The position numbers and the translations under genes were made by a program. A stretch of DNA of 64,000 nucleotides from Bacillus nakamurai (lineage in GTDB: Bacteria > Bacillota > Bacilli > Bacillales > Bacillaceae). How positions within the stretch are numbered: position 1 is the stretch's first letter; every line of letters starts with the position of its first letter. The notes beneath the pieces were generated by a model. It searched no databases. It was not told where the DNA came from and saw only the letters and a program-made list of their open reading frames with translations. Positions 47,633-55,943 of the stretch are shown here, in pieces. Location of the stretch: positions 124,001-188,000 of the forward strand of contig NZ_LSAZ01000002.1 of the NCBI RefSeq assembly GCF_001584325.1, in the 5' to 3' direction.

Positions 47633-47944
47633 TTACTCGACGGTCACTGCTGTTCCGTATCCGATTAATTCAGATGTGTTTTGTCCGGCGGTCAGTTCAA
47701 ACCGCAGACCGACGATGGCATTGGCTCCCAGCAGTTCAGCCTCTCTGATTAACCGCTCTTTTACGGCCTTTTTTGAATCCTCCAGCATCTCCGTATAGCT
47801 TTTCAATTCGCCGCCGACGACTGATTTTAAGCCTGCGAGCAGGTCTTTTCCGATGTGGCGGGACTGGACGATGCTGCTTGTCACCAATCCTTTTACTTCT
47901 GTGATCTGTTTTGCGGCAATGGTATCAGTTGTTGTCATGATCAT
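47633..47944 (-). CDS. YbjQ/UPF0145 family protein
   Basis: 103 residues of the YbjQ (UPF0145) pentameric fold, recognised by GLVTSSIVQSRHIGKDLLAGL and EAELLGANAIVGLRFE. ATG at 47944 has AAAGGGGA upstream; the frame to 47962 has its methionine inside that site. Family members are called heavy-metal-binding, but no function is proven. Lies between yhjA and yhjB; 43 bases separate it from the yhjB stop. Confidence 0.85.
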   Translation of the reverse strand: MIMTTTDTIAAKQITEVKGLVTSSIVQSRHIGKDLLAGLKSVVGGELKSYTEMLEDSKKAVKERLIREAELLGANAIVGLRFELTAGQNTSELIGYGTAVTVE

Positions 47945-47987
47945 ACAGGGTTCCCCTTTCATGTATCACATACCTCTATCTTACCAT

Positions 47988-49457
47988 CTATGCGGCCCTT
48001 TCGGCTGCATTGATTTGTTTTTTTCTGACAGCGGCGCTGACCGCAAACATAACTGCCGTATTCAAAACCAATGCGATAATGCCTGTATTCATATCTTTAA
48101 CGGTTTGCGGGAGGGACGGGAAAAGGGTTCCGATGGTCGATTTGGTCAGCGTGATGAACGCAACCGTTCCGACCCCTGCCAATATGCCGGCAAAAGCGCC
48201 TTGGCTCGTGACAAAACGCTGTTTCGGCAGGCTGAATACAAGCGCCGGGAAAAGCTGTGTGACGAGGCTGTATCCCATTAAAAGCAAGGTGACGATGGTG
48301 TTTCCGCCTTTCAGCGTAAAACACACGGAAATCAGCGCAATCACGGGAACGGCGTATTTTGCCAATTGTGATACCGTTTTGTCGGATGCTTCGGGTGCGA
48401 TGGCTTTATATACATTTTTAGCGAACAGCGTGCTTGAGGCCATTAAAATCATCGAACCGGGAACAAGCGCTGTCAGTATTCCCGCCGCCCCGATAATGCC
48501 GACAAACCAAGGATCAAATGTTTGCAGTGAAAGCTTTAATAATGCGAGATCCGTATCTGCTCCTTTTAATCCGGGCACTTGGAGAATCGCCGCAAATCCG
48601 ACAAAGATGACAAACAGCAGGACTAGCTGGTATAGAGGCATCATGATCGCGTTTTTCCGGAAAACCCGCGGATGCTCTGCTGAATATGATGCTGCGAAGG
48701 TATGGGGCCACATGTAAAAGCCGAGGGCTGTCAGCAGGACGGTCGAGCTGAACCATGAAACGCTCTGTCCGGTTTCAGGGAGAGTGAGAAAACCCGGTTT
48801 TGCGGCTTCAATTTCTCTGAACATTTCTGAAAAGCCGCCATAGTAATGAATCGGCATGTAAATTCCTAAATATAACACAACACCTAAAATCATAATATCT
48901 TTGACGACTGATATCCAGGCAGATCCGTGAATGCCTGAAATCATGACATATATCGTGATGGATGCTGCACCGATCCAGATCGCGGCGGACGGGGAAATCA
49001 GCCCGTAGGATGTTGCCGAAACAATCAATCCGAGGCCTTTCAGCTGCAGGACGAGGTAGGGAATGAGGGCGCAAATGCCCACGAGTGACACGAGAATACC
49101 GAGGAGCGGACTTTTATATTTTGAAATGAAGAAATCAGATTGTGACATCAGTTTATGTTTTTTGGCATAGGCCCAGACCGCCGGCAAAAGCCAGTACGAC
49201 AAAATGTAAGCGAGGCAGCCGTAAGCGATGATATAAAAGGCGGGGCCTCCTTTTCCGTAAGCCCATCCGCTTCCGCCGAGAAACGTAAAGGTCGTGTAAA
49301 TTTCTCCCGCCATTAATAAAAAGACAAACAACGTGCTGAAGCCGCGTCCGCCAACCGTCCATTGTTCAAGGTCCATATTTTTTCCTTTTCGGGCGCGGAT
49401 TCCAAGATATACACAAAATAAGAGCACGGCGGCCATCATGATGAAAGCTGCGTTCAT
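47988..49457 (-). CDS. yhjB: Sodium:solute symporter YhjB
   Basis: 489-residue SSS-family transporter with about 13 hydrophobic helices. LEQWTVGGRGFSTLFVFLLMAGEIYTTFTFLGGSGWAYG (residues about 30-68, given in parts: VGGRGFSTLF and GEIYTTFTFLGG) is the family's conserved TM2 region. It overlaps yhjC by 4 bases, and the small YhjC is a constant partner. Substrate unknown, probably a monocarboxylate or similar. Confidence 0.9.
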   Translation of the reverse strand: MNAAFIMMAAVLLFCVYLGIRARKGKNMDLEQWTVGGRGFSTLFVFLLMAGEIYTTFTFLGGSGWAYGKGGPAFYIIAYGCLAYILSYWLLPAVWAYAKKHKLMSQSDFFISKYKSPLLGILVSLVGICALIPYLVLQLKGLGLIVSATSYGLISPSAAIWIGAASITIYVMISGIHGSAWISVVKDIMILGVVLYLGIYMPIHYYGGFSEMFREIEAAKPGFLTLPETGQSVSWFSSTVLLTALGFYMWPHTFAASYSAEHPRVFRKNAIMMPLYQLVLLFVIFVGFAAILQVPGLKGADTDLALLKLSLQTFDPWFVGIIGAAGILTALVPGSMILMASSTLFAKNVYKAIAPEASDKTVSQLAKYAVPVIALISVCFTLKGGNTIVTLLLMGYSLVTQLFPALVFSLPKQRFVTSQGAFAGILAGVGTVAFITLTKSTIGTLFPSLPQTVKDMNTGIIALVLNTAVMFAVSAAVRKKQINAAERAA

Positions 49458-49654
49458 TCTGCATCACCCGCCTTGTTTTCCTTGTCCAGTTTGTAAACAG
49501 CCGCCATCAGCACAGAGGTCAGCAAGGCCCATATGACAACATATGCAAGGATGAAAGGCATACCGAAAAGATAAGGGGTCACCCGATTGGCGAATGGGAT
49601 GCCGGCAAGAATTCCTAAAAAGGGCAGGGCAGCGAGTACATGAATCAGTTTCAT
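49454..49654 (-). CDS. yhjC: Small membrane partner of the symporter, YhjC (DUF3311)
   Basis: 66 residues with two transmembrane helices (about 4-22 and 30-54) and a charged C-terminus KLDKENKAGDAE. Typical DUF3311 companion of SSS symporters. ATG with AAAAGGAGGAATG upstream; its end overlaps the yhjB start as ATGA, so the two are translationally coupled. Confidence 0.88.
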   Translation of the reverse strand: MKLIHVLAALPFLGILAGIPFANRVTPYLFGMPFILAYVVIWALLTSVLMAAVYKLDKENKAGDAE

Positions 49655-49755
49655 AACATTCCTCCTTTTAAATAAAAAACAGCGTGTCCCGAATTATAAA
49701 TAAAATCATGTTGAATGTATAGTGTGAATAGTCTGAAATTTACGGTGAGGAAAAG

Positions 49756-49777
49756 TAAAAGCAGTCCGTGCTGCTTT
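49756..49777 (-). terminator. yhjD terminator
   Basis: On the minus strand AAAAAGCAG / CTGCTTTT with a 6-base loop, then TTTTACTTTTC. Confidence 0.75.
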
Positions 49778-50137
49778 TTAAGTTTTAGCGGCAAACAGAT
49801 AATATTCCAGCAAGGTGTTTACCTGTTCCCGAATTCTGGGATTGAAATAGCGGTGCTTTTCTTCATACCCGTTTACGGTGCAGACATAAAGCGTAAATGC
49901 TTCATCCCTGTCCTCCTCATATATTTTAATTTTACGCTTTCTTAACTGTTTTCGAACATCAGCCAAATCCTTTTGTGCTAATTTTAAAGAGCAGCTGATA
50001 AGCTGTTTATAGGGTTGTTTTAATTTGAACGGGCATGAGTCAAGCGCTTCTAGATCCCGGTTCAGGATGGTGACAGCCATGGGTAAAAACAACCCCCGTT
50101 CAATGAGATTAATGGTGTCAGTCTGGATGTTAGGCAT
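49778..50137 (-). CDS. yhjD: Uncharacterised helical protein YhjD
   Basis: 119 residues, soluble, with no cysteine-rich motif. Stretches LIERGLFLPMAVTILNRDLEAL and QKDLADVRKQLRKRKIKIYEE suggest helices. ATG at 50137 is preceded by GAAGGAG; the frame continuing to 50311 has no start with a ribosome binding site and would overlap yhjE. Matches YhjD of B. subtilis in length and position. Function unknown. Confidence 0.83.
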   Translation of the reverse strand: MPNIQTDTINLIERGLFLPMAVTILNRDLEALDSCPFKLKQPYKQLISCSLKLAQKDLADVRKQLRKRKIKIYEEDRDEAFTLYVCTVNGYEEKHRYFNPRIREQVNTLLEYYLFAAKT

Positions 50138-50292
50138 AAAAACTCCTTCTTTCTTAAAGAGAACGTTTGTTCTTGTTTTTATTCTATACTCGTTTTCGTT
50201 ATGTTTCAAGACAGAAAATCCCGTAAACATTTTCGTTTTTCGGAGATAATGTGTAGAATAAGGATAGACAAACTCGTTAAGGAGTATAAACG

Positions 50293-50919
50293 TTGGAGCA
50301 ATTCTTTTCATATTTGACTGAGGAGCAGCTGACGGAGTGGTTCCAAAGTTATAGATCTTTCGGTCCTGCTGCTGCGGTACTTTTACCTTTTATTGAAGCG
50401 TTTCTTCCATTTTTGCCGCTTGTTGCGTTTGTTGTAGCGAATACGAATTCGTTTGGATTGTGGGAAGGTTTTTTTCTGTCTTGGCTCGGATCGGCCGCGG
50501 GATCGGTGCTTATGTTTTATACCGTCCGCCGCTTCGGTCAGAAAAGGGCTTTCGGTTTTATCCGGAGGCATCAATCAGTAAGAAAGATGATGCTTTGGGT
50601 GGAGCGCCATGGATTCGGCCCGCTGTTTATTTTACTGTGCTTTCCCTTTACGCCTTCGGCCGCGGTGCATGTTGTTGCCGGCCTGTCACGGGTAGGTGCG
50701 CTGCAGTTTATGACAGCCGCTGCCATGGGGAAATTGGTCATGATCTTTATGATCAGCTTTATCGGATATGATCTTCACGCGCTCATCACACAGCCCGTCC
50801 GGATGGTAATTGCGATCGCGGTGATCGCTGCGCTGTGGTATGCCGGAAAGCGTATCGAGCGGCGTTTACACACAAGAGTCAGTCAGCATGAGAAAGACGG
50901 AGGGAGACAAGAATCTTGA
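50293..50919 (+). CDS. yhjE: DedA/VTT-domain membrane protein YhjE
   Basis: 208 residues. The SNARE-associated/VTT domain is seen in LLPFIEAFLPFLPLVAFVVAN, GSAAGSVLMFYTVRRFGQKR, and CFPFTPSAAVHVVAGLSRV. Four to five membrane helices, and a basic cytoplasmic tail RRLHTRVSQHEKDGG. TTG start at 50293 with AAGGAG upstream. It overlaps the sipV start by 4 bases (TTGA), a coupled pair. Possibly a lipid scramblase-like role by family. Confidence 0.88.
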   Translation: MEQFFSYLTEEQLTEWFQSYRSFGPAAAVLLPFIEAFLPFLPLVAFVVANTNSFGLWEGFFLSWLGSAAGSVLMFYTVRRFGQKRAFGFIRRHQSVRKMMLWVERHGFGPLFILLCFPFTPSAAVHVVAGLSRVGALQFMTAAAMGKLVMIFMISFIGYDLHALITQPVRMVIAIAVIAALWYAGKRIERRLHTRVSQHEKDGGRQES

Positions 50920-51431
50920 AAAAACGGTTTTGGTTTATAGCCGGCGTGCTTATCGTTGTTTTGGCCATACAATTAAAAAATGCCATTTTTATTGATTATA
51001 AAGTTGAAGGAATCAGTATGAATCCGACCTTTAAACAAGGAAATGAGCTGATGGTCAACAAGTTTTCCCATCGTTATAAAACAATCCGCCGCTTCGATAT
51101 TGTTCTGTTTAAAGGCCCGCATCATAAAGTGCTGATTAAACGTGTCATCGGACTGCCCGGCGAGTCCATTGCATACAGGGATGATCAGCTGTATGTAAAC
51201 GGAAAACGCGTGGCCGAGCCGTTTTTGAAACCATTGAAGTCATCGCTGTCTTCCGGAAGCCATGTGACCGGTGACTATACATTGAAGGAAACGACAGGCC
51301 GGAAAAAGATACCGAAGGGACAATATTTTGTCGTCGGTGACAACCGTATATACAGCTTCGACAGCCGCCACTTCGGCCCGATTAAGGATAAAAATATTGT
51401 CGGGGTCATCAATGAATCAGACGCCAAATGA
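50916..51431 (+). CDS. sipV: Type I signal peptidase SipV
   Basis: 171-residue single-spanning signal peptidase with its anchor at about 5-22. Catalytic Ser34 in GISMNPTFKQG and Lys75 in VLIKRVIGLPGE form the Ser-Lys dyad, and the box E motif VGDNRIYSFDSRHFG is near the C-terminus. TTG start with GGAGGGAG upstream, overlapping yhjE. It removes signal peptides from exported proteins, a minor enzyme next to SipS/SipT. Confidence 0.93.
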   Translation: MKKRFWFIAGVLIVVLAIQLKNAIFIDYKVEGISMNPTFKQGNELMVNKFSHRYKTIRRFDIVLFKGPHHKVLIKRVIGLPGESIAYRDDQLYVNGKRVAEPFLKPLKSSLSSGSHVTGDYTLKETTGRKKIPKGQYFVVGDNRIYSFDSRHFGPIKDKNIVGVINESDAK

Positions 51432-51445
51432 AGGGCGTCTTTTTT
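51419..51445 (+). terminator. yhjE-sipV terminator
   Basis: AGACGCC / GGGCGTCT stem with a short loop and a T6 run, beginning inside the last sipV codons. Confidence 0.88.
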
Positions 51446-51457
51446 GCAGAAAAATGA

Positions 51458-51486
51458 TTGCGAATATTTGGAAGTAAGTTTATAAT
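51458..51486 (+). promoter_or_regulatory. Sigma-A promoter of yhjG
   Basis: TTGCGA (51458-51463), 17 bases, TATAAT (51481-51486). The first operator palindrome begins 6 bases downstream. Confidence 0.75.
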
Positions 51487-51491
51487 GAAAA

Positions 51492-51509
51492 TTGTTACGC
51501 GTGTAACAA
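51492..51509 (+). promoter_or_regulatory. YhjH operator 1 (candidate)
   Basis: TTGTTACGCGTGTAACAA, an almost perfect 18-base palindrome at the expected transcription start of yhjG. The same pattern recurs at 51538 and 53074. Confidence 0.75.
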
Positions 51510-51537
51510 AAAATACACACTTTATTTTTGGTTTTTT

Positions 51538-51555
51538 TTGTTTCGTGCGTAACAA
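51538..51555 (+). promoter_or_regulatory. YhjH operator 2 (candidate)
   Basis: TTGTTTCGTGCGTAACAA, 18 bases with the same half-sites TTGTT and CGTAACAA, between operator 1 and the yhjG ribosome binding site. Confidence 0.7.
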
Positions 51556-51574
51556 AAAAGAAGGAGCTGATCAA

Positions 51575-53056
51575 ATGAAAACAGAGGCTGTCATTATCGG
51601 GGGAGGGCCGGTCGGGCTTATGCTTGCGTCAGAACTTGCGCTGGCCGGGGTGAAAACGTGTGTCATTGAACGTCTGAAGGAAACGGTGCCGTATTCAAAA
51701 GCGCTCGTTCTGCATCCGCGCACGCTGGAGCTTTTGGCGATGAGAGGCATATTGGAGCGATTTCTGGCCGAAGGAACAAAACTGTCTGCCGGCCATTTTT
51801 CTATGCTGGATGCCCGTCTCGATTTTTCTGTGCTGGATTCAAAGCAAAATTATTCACTATTGCTACCTCAGGCAGATACAGAGCGGCTTTTGGAAGAGTA
51901 TGCGGCAGGCTTAGGCGCTGAGATCGTGCGCGGGACGGAAGTTTTGGCTGTGACGCAGCATGAGAACGGGGTGCAGACGGTATTGCAAGACGGCAGCGGC
52001 ATCCGTACGATAGACAGCATATATGCTGTCGGCGCGGACGGAGCGGGAAGCATCGTGCGGAAACAGGCCGGGATCGCTTTTCCGGGCACGGATGCCACAA
52101 TGACGGGGACGCTCGGGGACGCCGCGCTGAAAAATCCGCCTGAGTCAGCATTTTTTTCAGTGTGCGGTCAACAGGGAGCAGCTGTCATTGTCCCTCTGCC
52201 GGACGGTCTTTACCGTGTCATTATCGTTTCTCCGCACCTGCCGCAAAAGCGGAAAGATGAACCGGTCACCGAAAATGAGCTGAAGAAAGAGCTCCGCCGG
52301 ATATGCGGAACGGATTTCGGGCTGAGTGATCCTGTGTGGATGTCACGGTTTGGCAATGCGCAGCGGCAAGCTGACCGGTATCGTTCCGGCCGGATTTTGG
52401 TTGCGGGGGATGCGGCGCACATTCATTTTCCTGCTGGAGGGCAAGGGCTGAATGCGGGGCTTCAGGATGCAGTCAACCTCGGGTGGAAGCTGGCCTCGCA
52501 AATCAAAGGTGAAGCGCCGCCGCATCTTTTGGACAGCTATCATGAGGAAAGGCACAGAGCGGGGGAAGACATTTTGCGCAATACAGAAGTGCAGACGAGG
52601 CTGATCGATTTCACCGACTCGGGGCTCGCATTAAGGGACACGGTGTCAGCTTTATTGGCTTTTCCGGAATCCAATCGATATATAGCGGGGAAAATATCTG
52701 CTCTTGATGTGCATTACGAACCTGATCCCGATATGCCGCCGCATGTCCTCAACGGAAAACGGCTGCCGGATATGGAGCTTATTCTTCAGGACGGCCGTGC
52801 CGTCCGGCTGTATGATTTTCTTCGGAAGGGCGCATTTGTGCTGCTGTCATTAAGAGAAAGCATACCTGCCGATTTTGATACAGGGAGAGTGGCGGCTGTC
52901 CGGGCTTTTCTTTCTGAAACGCGTGCCGATTGGCAGAATGTCCATACCGTATTGATACGGCCGGACGGCCATGTGGCTTGGGCGGCGGACGTATTAAGAA
53001 CCGATGCGGAAGAAGTCGTATTGGCCGGTATGAAGCGCTGGGGATTGAAGTCATAA
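51575..53056 (+). CDS. yhjG: FAD-dependent aromatic monooxygenase YhjG
   Basis: 493-residue class A flavoprotein hydroxylase. N-terminal VIIGGGPVGLMLASELALAG, the DG motif (YAVGADGAGSIVRK) and the GD motif (RILVAGDAAHIHFPAGGQGLNAGLQDAVNLGWKLA, residues about 270-304) are all present. The C-terminal thioredoxin-like domain (about 385-493) is typical of PHBH/MhpA-like enzymes. ATG at 51575 is preceded by AAGAAGGAG. Probably oxidises an aromatic or quinone-like compound, controlled by the adjacent MarR regulator YhjH. Confidence 0.9.
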   Translation: MKTEAVIIGGGPVGLMLASELALAGVKTCVIERLKETVPYSKALVLHPRTLELLAMRGILERFLAEGTKLSAGHFSMLDARLDFSVLDSKQNYSLLLPQADTERLLEEYAAGLGAEIVRGTEVLAVTQHENGVQTVLQDGSGIRTIDSIYAVGADGAGSIVRKQAGIAFPGTDATMTGTLGDAALKNPPESAFFSVCGQQGAAVIVPLPDGLYRVIIVSPHLPQKRKDEPVTENELKKELRRICGTDFGLSDPVWMSRFGNAQRQADRYRSGRILVAGDAAHIHFPAGGQGLNAGLQDAVNLGWKLASQIKGEAPPHLLDSYHEERHRAGEDILRNTEVQTRLIDFTDSGLALRDTVSALLAFPESNRYIAGKISALDVHYEPDPDMPPHVLNGKRLPDMELILQDGRAVRLYDFLRKGAFVLLSLRESIPADFDTGRVAAVRAFLSETRADWQNVHTVLIRPDGHVAWAADVLRTDAEEVVLAGMKRWGLKS

Positions 53057-53073
53057 CATTTTTCGTGATTCGA

Positions 53074-53091
53074 TTGTTTCTTCCGTAACAA
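53074..53091 (+). promoter_or_regulatory. YhjH operator 3 (candidate) in the yhjH promoter
   Basis: TTGTTTCTTCCGTAACAA, the third copy of the 18-base palindrome. Its TTGTTT also serves as a -35 hexamer, with TATAGT (53097-53102) 17 bases further, suggesting autorepression of yhjH. Confidence 0.75.
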
Positions 53092-53138
53092 AACGATATA
53101 GTAGAAGAAACAAATGAATACGGAAGGGTGACCGGCAG

Positions 53139-53663
53139 TTGGATTCCAGCCATCTTGAACACGCAAAGCATACGATTCTTGAACGATTGACTGATATTTT
53201 TCACCAGCAGGAGAGGTGTGAGGAGGAAATCAGAGCTTCTTTGGCCGGGCGGATTGAGCAGCTCCGTGAGGAAAACGGCAAAAAACTTCAGCTGACGCTG
53301 ACGGAAATTCATGTATTGTCTTGTATCGGAGATCATGAGCCGATTAATGTGACATCGATCACTGATAAAATGGAGACAACAAAAGCCACTGTATCAAGAA
53401 TCTGCTCGAAGTTTTTACAAGCAGGCTTTCTGCGCAGAACCCGGCTGAGCGATAATAAAAAGGAAGTCTATTTCCGGCTGGCGCCTGCTGGGAAAGAGCT
53501 TCACAGCCTTCATCATGAGTACCACGAAAACATTAAGGAGCGGTTTATGAGGTTTTTGGACCGCTATACAGAAGAAGAGCTGTTATTTGCTGAACGGCTG
53601 TTTCGTGATCTTTCGGCAAACTGGCGCTCTGTCAAGGCTGATGGAACCCGATTCTTCGAATGA
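53139..53663 (+). CDS. yhjH: MarR-family regulator YhjH
   Basis: 174-residue winged-helix regulator. The helix-turn-helix region is NVTSITDKMETTKATVSRICSKFLQAG in two parts (about 66-92) and the basic wing RRTRLSDNKKEVYF. TTG start at 53139 with GGAAGGGTG upstream. It follows yhjG by 82 bases, from its own promoter with operator 3. Most likely a phenolic- or quinone-responsive repressor of yhjG and itself. B. subtilis YhjH has the same context. Confidence 0.9.
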   Translation: MDSSHLEHAKHTILERLTDIFHQQERCEEEIRASLAGRIEQLREENGKKLQLTLTEIHVLSCIGDHEPINVTSITDKMETTKATVSRICSKFLQAGFLRRTRLSDNKKEVYFRLAPAGKELHSLHHEYHENIKERFMRFLDRYTEEELLFAERLFRDLSANWRSVKADGTRFFE

Positions 53664-53695
53664 AAAAAACACGCAGATGATATGCGTGTTTTTTA
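53662..53695. terminator. Bidirectional terminator between yhjH and yhjN
   Basis: Stem AAAAAACACGCA / TGCGTGTTTTTT with a 6-base loop. Confidence 0.93.
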
Positions 53696-53717
53696 CTTTG
53701 TGCAGACATGATCAAGT

Positions 53718-54860
53718 TCAGGTTCTTTTTTCTAATTGGCCGCTGCCTTCTTGAGAAAGGTGATGCAGCAGCCGGTAAAACGGCGGAAGCATGGCGATGA
53801 CAAGAATAACCCGAATAACCTGAACCGCAACGACGAAGGTCGAATCCTCATGCAGCGTGATGGAGGTTGCCGCCATCTCGGCGATGCCGCCGGGTGCGAA
53901 GGCGAGAACGGATGTAATCATCGGAATGCCCGTCAGCTTAGAAACGATCACCGCGCTCAGAATCATGGCCCCGATTAACCCGACTGAGGAAATGAATCCG
54001 ACGGTAAGCACCCTTGTGACGCCTGTAAACATGCTTTTATACATTTTTGAACCGATCGTGGCGCCTAGAAAAATCTGAGACAGCTGGTTCGCTTCCGGCG
54101 GCCACCAGGCCAGGATATCCTGCCCCGCAAAACCTGACACGCCGATTTGAGCAGCCGCAACGCCTATCATGCTGCCGAGCAGCCACGGAGCCGGAAATTT
54201 CAGCAGTTTGGCTCCTTTACTGGACAGCCACGCGGCCAAAATAAACCCGGCCGTTAGCAGGACGGGGATAAGCCCTGCATTTGCGGCTCCCGATGCCATC
54301 GCTCCTGCGGCTGCCTGAGATGCGCCGTTTTGTTTCGTAAATAAGAAAATGACCAGAAACGGAATCGTCATGACGACCAAGAGGACGCGCATCAGCTGGA
54401 TGAGGCTTACGATGGCTGTATTGGCGCCGACTTCCTGAGCGATGCCGGGCATGGCGGACAGACCGCCGGGGGCCGTGCCTACAAAGCTTGTCATCATGTC
54501 CGTCCGGCTGAAGCGCCAGAGCACATATCCGGAAAACAGGGCCATGACAATGGAGAAAATCAGCATGATGCCCACCGGCAGCCAGTGCTCCCGTAAGACT
54601 GAAAGTACGGACAAGTTCAATTTCTGGCCAAGCTCGATTCCGAGAATCATTTGTCCTAACGCGAGCCATCTGCGGTGAATGCCTCTTCTGTCAGGCGCCA
54701 TAAACAGCCAGCGCGGCCGCACGATGGAAAGGATGCAGCCGGCCATAAGCGTTCCGAGCATCCATGCGATAGACATACCTGTAAACGAAAGAAGAAACCC
54801 CCCTGCCGCACTGATGAGGATAAACCAGATATCCGAAAGGAGATGTTTGTCTTTCTTCAC
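53718..54860 (-). CDS. yhjN: AbrB/AimA-type membrane protein YhjN
   Basis: 380-residue integral membrane protein with about 10 helices of the family PF05145 (AbrB putative ammonia monooxygenase). Duplicated halves contain GGFLLSFTGMSIAWMLGTLMAG near the N-terminus and APWLLGSMIGVAAAQIG, and the FAPGGIAEMAATSITLHEDSTFVVAVQVIRVI block in the C-terminal half. The start is GTG at 54860 with AAGAAGGG upstream. In B. subtilis the ntd/glcP genes lie between yhjH and yhjN; here they are adjacent. Confidence 0.85.
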   Translation of the reverse strand: MKKDKHLLSDIWFILISAAGGFLLSFTGMSIAWMLGTLMAGCILSIVRPRWLFMAPDRRGIHRRWLALGQMILGIELGQKLNLSVLSVLREHWLPVGIMLIFSIVMALFSGYVLWRFSRTDMMTSFVGTAPGGLSAMPGIAQEVGANTAIVSLIQLMRVLLVVMTIPFLVIFLFTKQNGASQAAAGAMASGAANAGLIPVLLTAGFILAAWLSSKGAKLLKFPAPWLLGSMIGVAAAQIGVSGFAGQDILAWWPPEANQLSQIFLGATIGSKMYKSMFTGVTRVLTVGFISSVGLIGAMILSAVIVSKLTGIPMITSVLAFAPGGIAEMAATSITLHEDSTFVVAVQVIRVILVIAMLPPFYRLLHHLSQEGSGQLEKRT

Positions 54861-54999
54861 TAAAAACCCTTCTTCCTAAAACGTTCATATTTAATTGTTA
54901 AGCTCGTTAACTTACTATAACTATAGTATAGATTTTAAGATAAATAAATTATTAATTATTACTCATCAGCCATTCGGTTTTCTTATCGTAAACGTAAAA

Positions 55000-55022
55000 A
55001 AAGCTCCTGATCAGGAGCTTTT
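55000..55022 (-). terminator. Terminator after yhjQ
   Basis: AAAAAGCTCCTGATCAGGAGCTTTTT: a self-complementary 26-base palindrome with 11-base arms and T-tracts on both strands. Confidence 0.88.
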
Positions 55023-55026
55023 TCCG

Positions 55027-55359
55027 CTAGGCCGCCATTTTCCGGCAGGCCTCAGCACATGTAAAGCATGCTTTTGCGCACGCCTGGCAATGGTCATGAT
55101 CGTGCATCTGGCACTCTTTTGCGCACGCTTCGCAAATGCCGGCGCACAGCGCACAAATCTCGGCTGCAAACGGGCTTTCTGCTTCTATCGCCCGTACGGC
55201 AAACGCGCACATGTCCGCGCATTCTCTGTCAAGCCGAATGCATTCGCTTAATTCATCATGGTTCTGCTCAGACAGACACTGATGAAAACACCTGTTGCAA
55301 GCCTCCATACAGCTGATACATGCCTCAAGACAGGCTTGCGAATTTTGCAATTGTACCAT
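55027..55359 (-). CDS. yhjQ: Cysteine-rich four-helix (Csp/DUF326-like) protein YhjQ
   Basis: 110 residues with about 16 cysteines arranged as CxxC and CxxxC along predicted helices (CLEACISCMEACNRC, CALCAGICEACAKEC, CQACAKACFTCAEAC) plus His-rich HDHDHC. This is the copper storage/four-helix bundle pattern, where cysteines line the core and bind Cu(I). ATG at 55359 is chosen because GGGAGG lies eight bases upstream; ATG at 55365 is only 2 bases from it. Neighbour yhjR is ferritin-like. Related genes in B. subtilis are sporulation-linked. Confidence 0.88.
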   Translation of the reverse strand: MVQLQNSQACLEACISCMEACNRCFHQCLSEQNHDELSECIRLDRECADMCAFAVRAIEAESPFAAEICALCAGICEACAKECQMHDHDHCQACAKACFTCAEACRKMAA

Positions 55360-55391
55360 TTGCATAACCTCCCCCGAATGTGTCAGGATGG

Positions 55392-55877
55392 TTATCCTTT
55401 TCCCGGCGAGTTCGAAGTCAAACCTGCCGGGTGGCGGGAGGGGAGATGTATCATATCATATAAAAACCAGACGGCATGACGCTGCTCGTCTTGAGCCGTG
55501 CGCGCAAATAATTGCTTCGCCTCAAGGTTTGAGGATCTGTCGGCTGCGTGCAGATAAAAATCAGCCGTTCTTTGTTCGTCGAAGAAAGCCGACTTCAGCC
55601 CGTCTCTATATGAATGCGGACAATGCTCTGTTTGTTTGGGCGTTAAGTGTTTTCTGGTAATCGAGGTATACAGTGAAGAAAAGGCGTGAAGGTGGCGCAC
55701 TTCTTCCTCTCTGATGTGTTCGATTCGTTTTCTGATTTCTGCGGTCGGCGCTTTCTCGGCCAGGATCGAGTAGCAAATTACGGCGCTGTATTCTCCGTTG
55801 ATTGATTTTATAAGGTCTTTTATGAGGACAGAGTCGTCTCTGTATACGGCTGTGCAAGGAAAGTAATTGTCGTACAT
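55392..55877 (-). CDS. yhjR: Ferritin-like protein YhjR
   Basis: 161 residues with two ferritin/rubrerythrin-like helix pairs. Carboxylate/histidine motifs are INGEYSAVICYSILAE, EHIREEEVRHLH and RTAQDEQRHAVWF (ExxH at both), enough for a di-iron site. ATG at 55877 with GGGGGTGA upstream. Lies directly upstream of yhjQ on the same strand, 32 bases apart, probably co-transcribed. In B. subtilis expressed in the mother cell and associated with the spore, as I recall. Confidence 0.86.
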   Translation of the reverse strand: MYDNYFPCTAVYRDDSVLIKDLIKSINGEYSAVICYSILAEKAPTAEIRKRIEHIREEEVRHLHAFSSLYTSITRKHLTPKQTEHCPHSYRDGLKSAFFDEQRTADFYLHAADRSSNLEAKQLFARTAQDEQRHAVWFLYDMIHLPSRHPAGLTSNSPGKG

Positions 55878-55943
55878 GGGCTCACCCCCGTATTTTTTAT
55901 ACAGTATACGATCACATACCGTGACATGTGCGGATATCATTGC

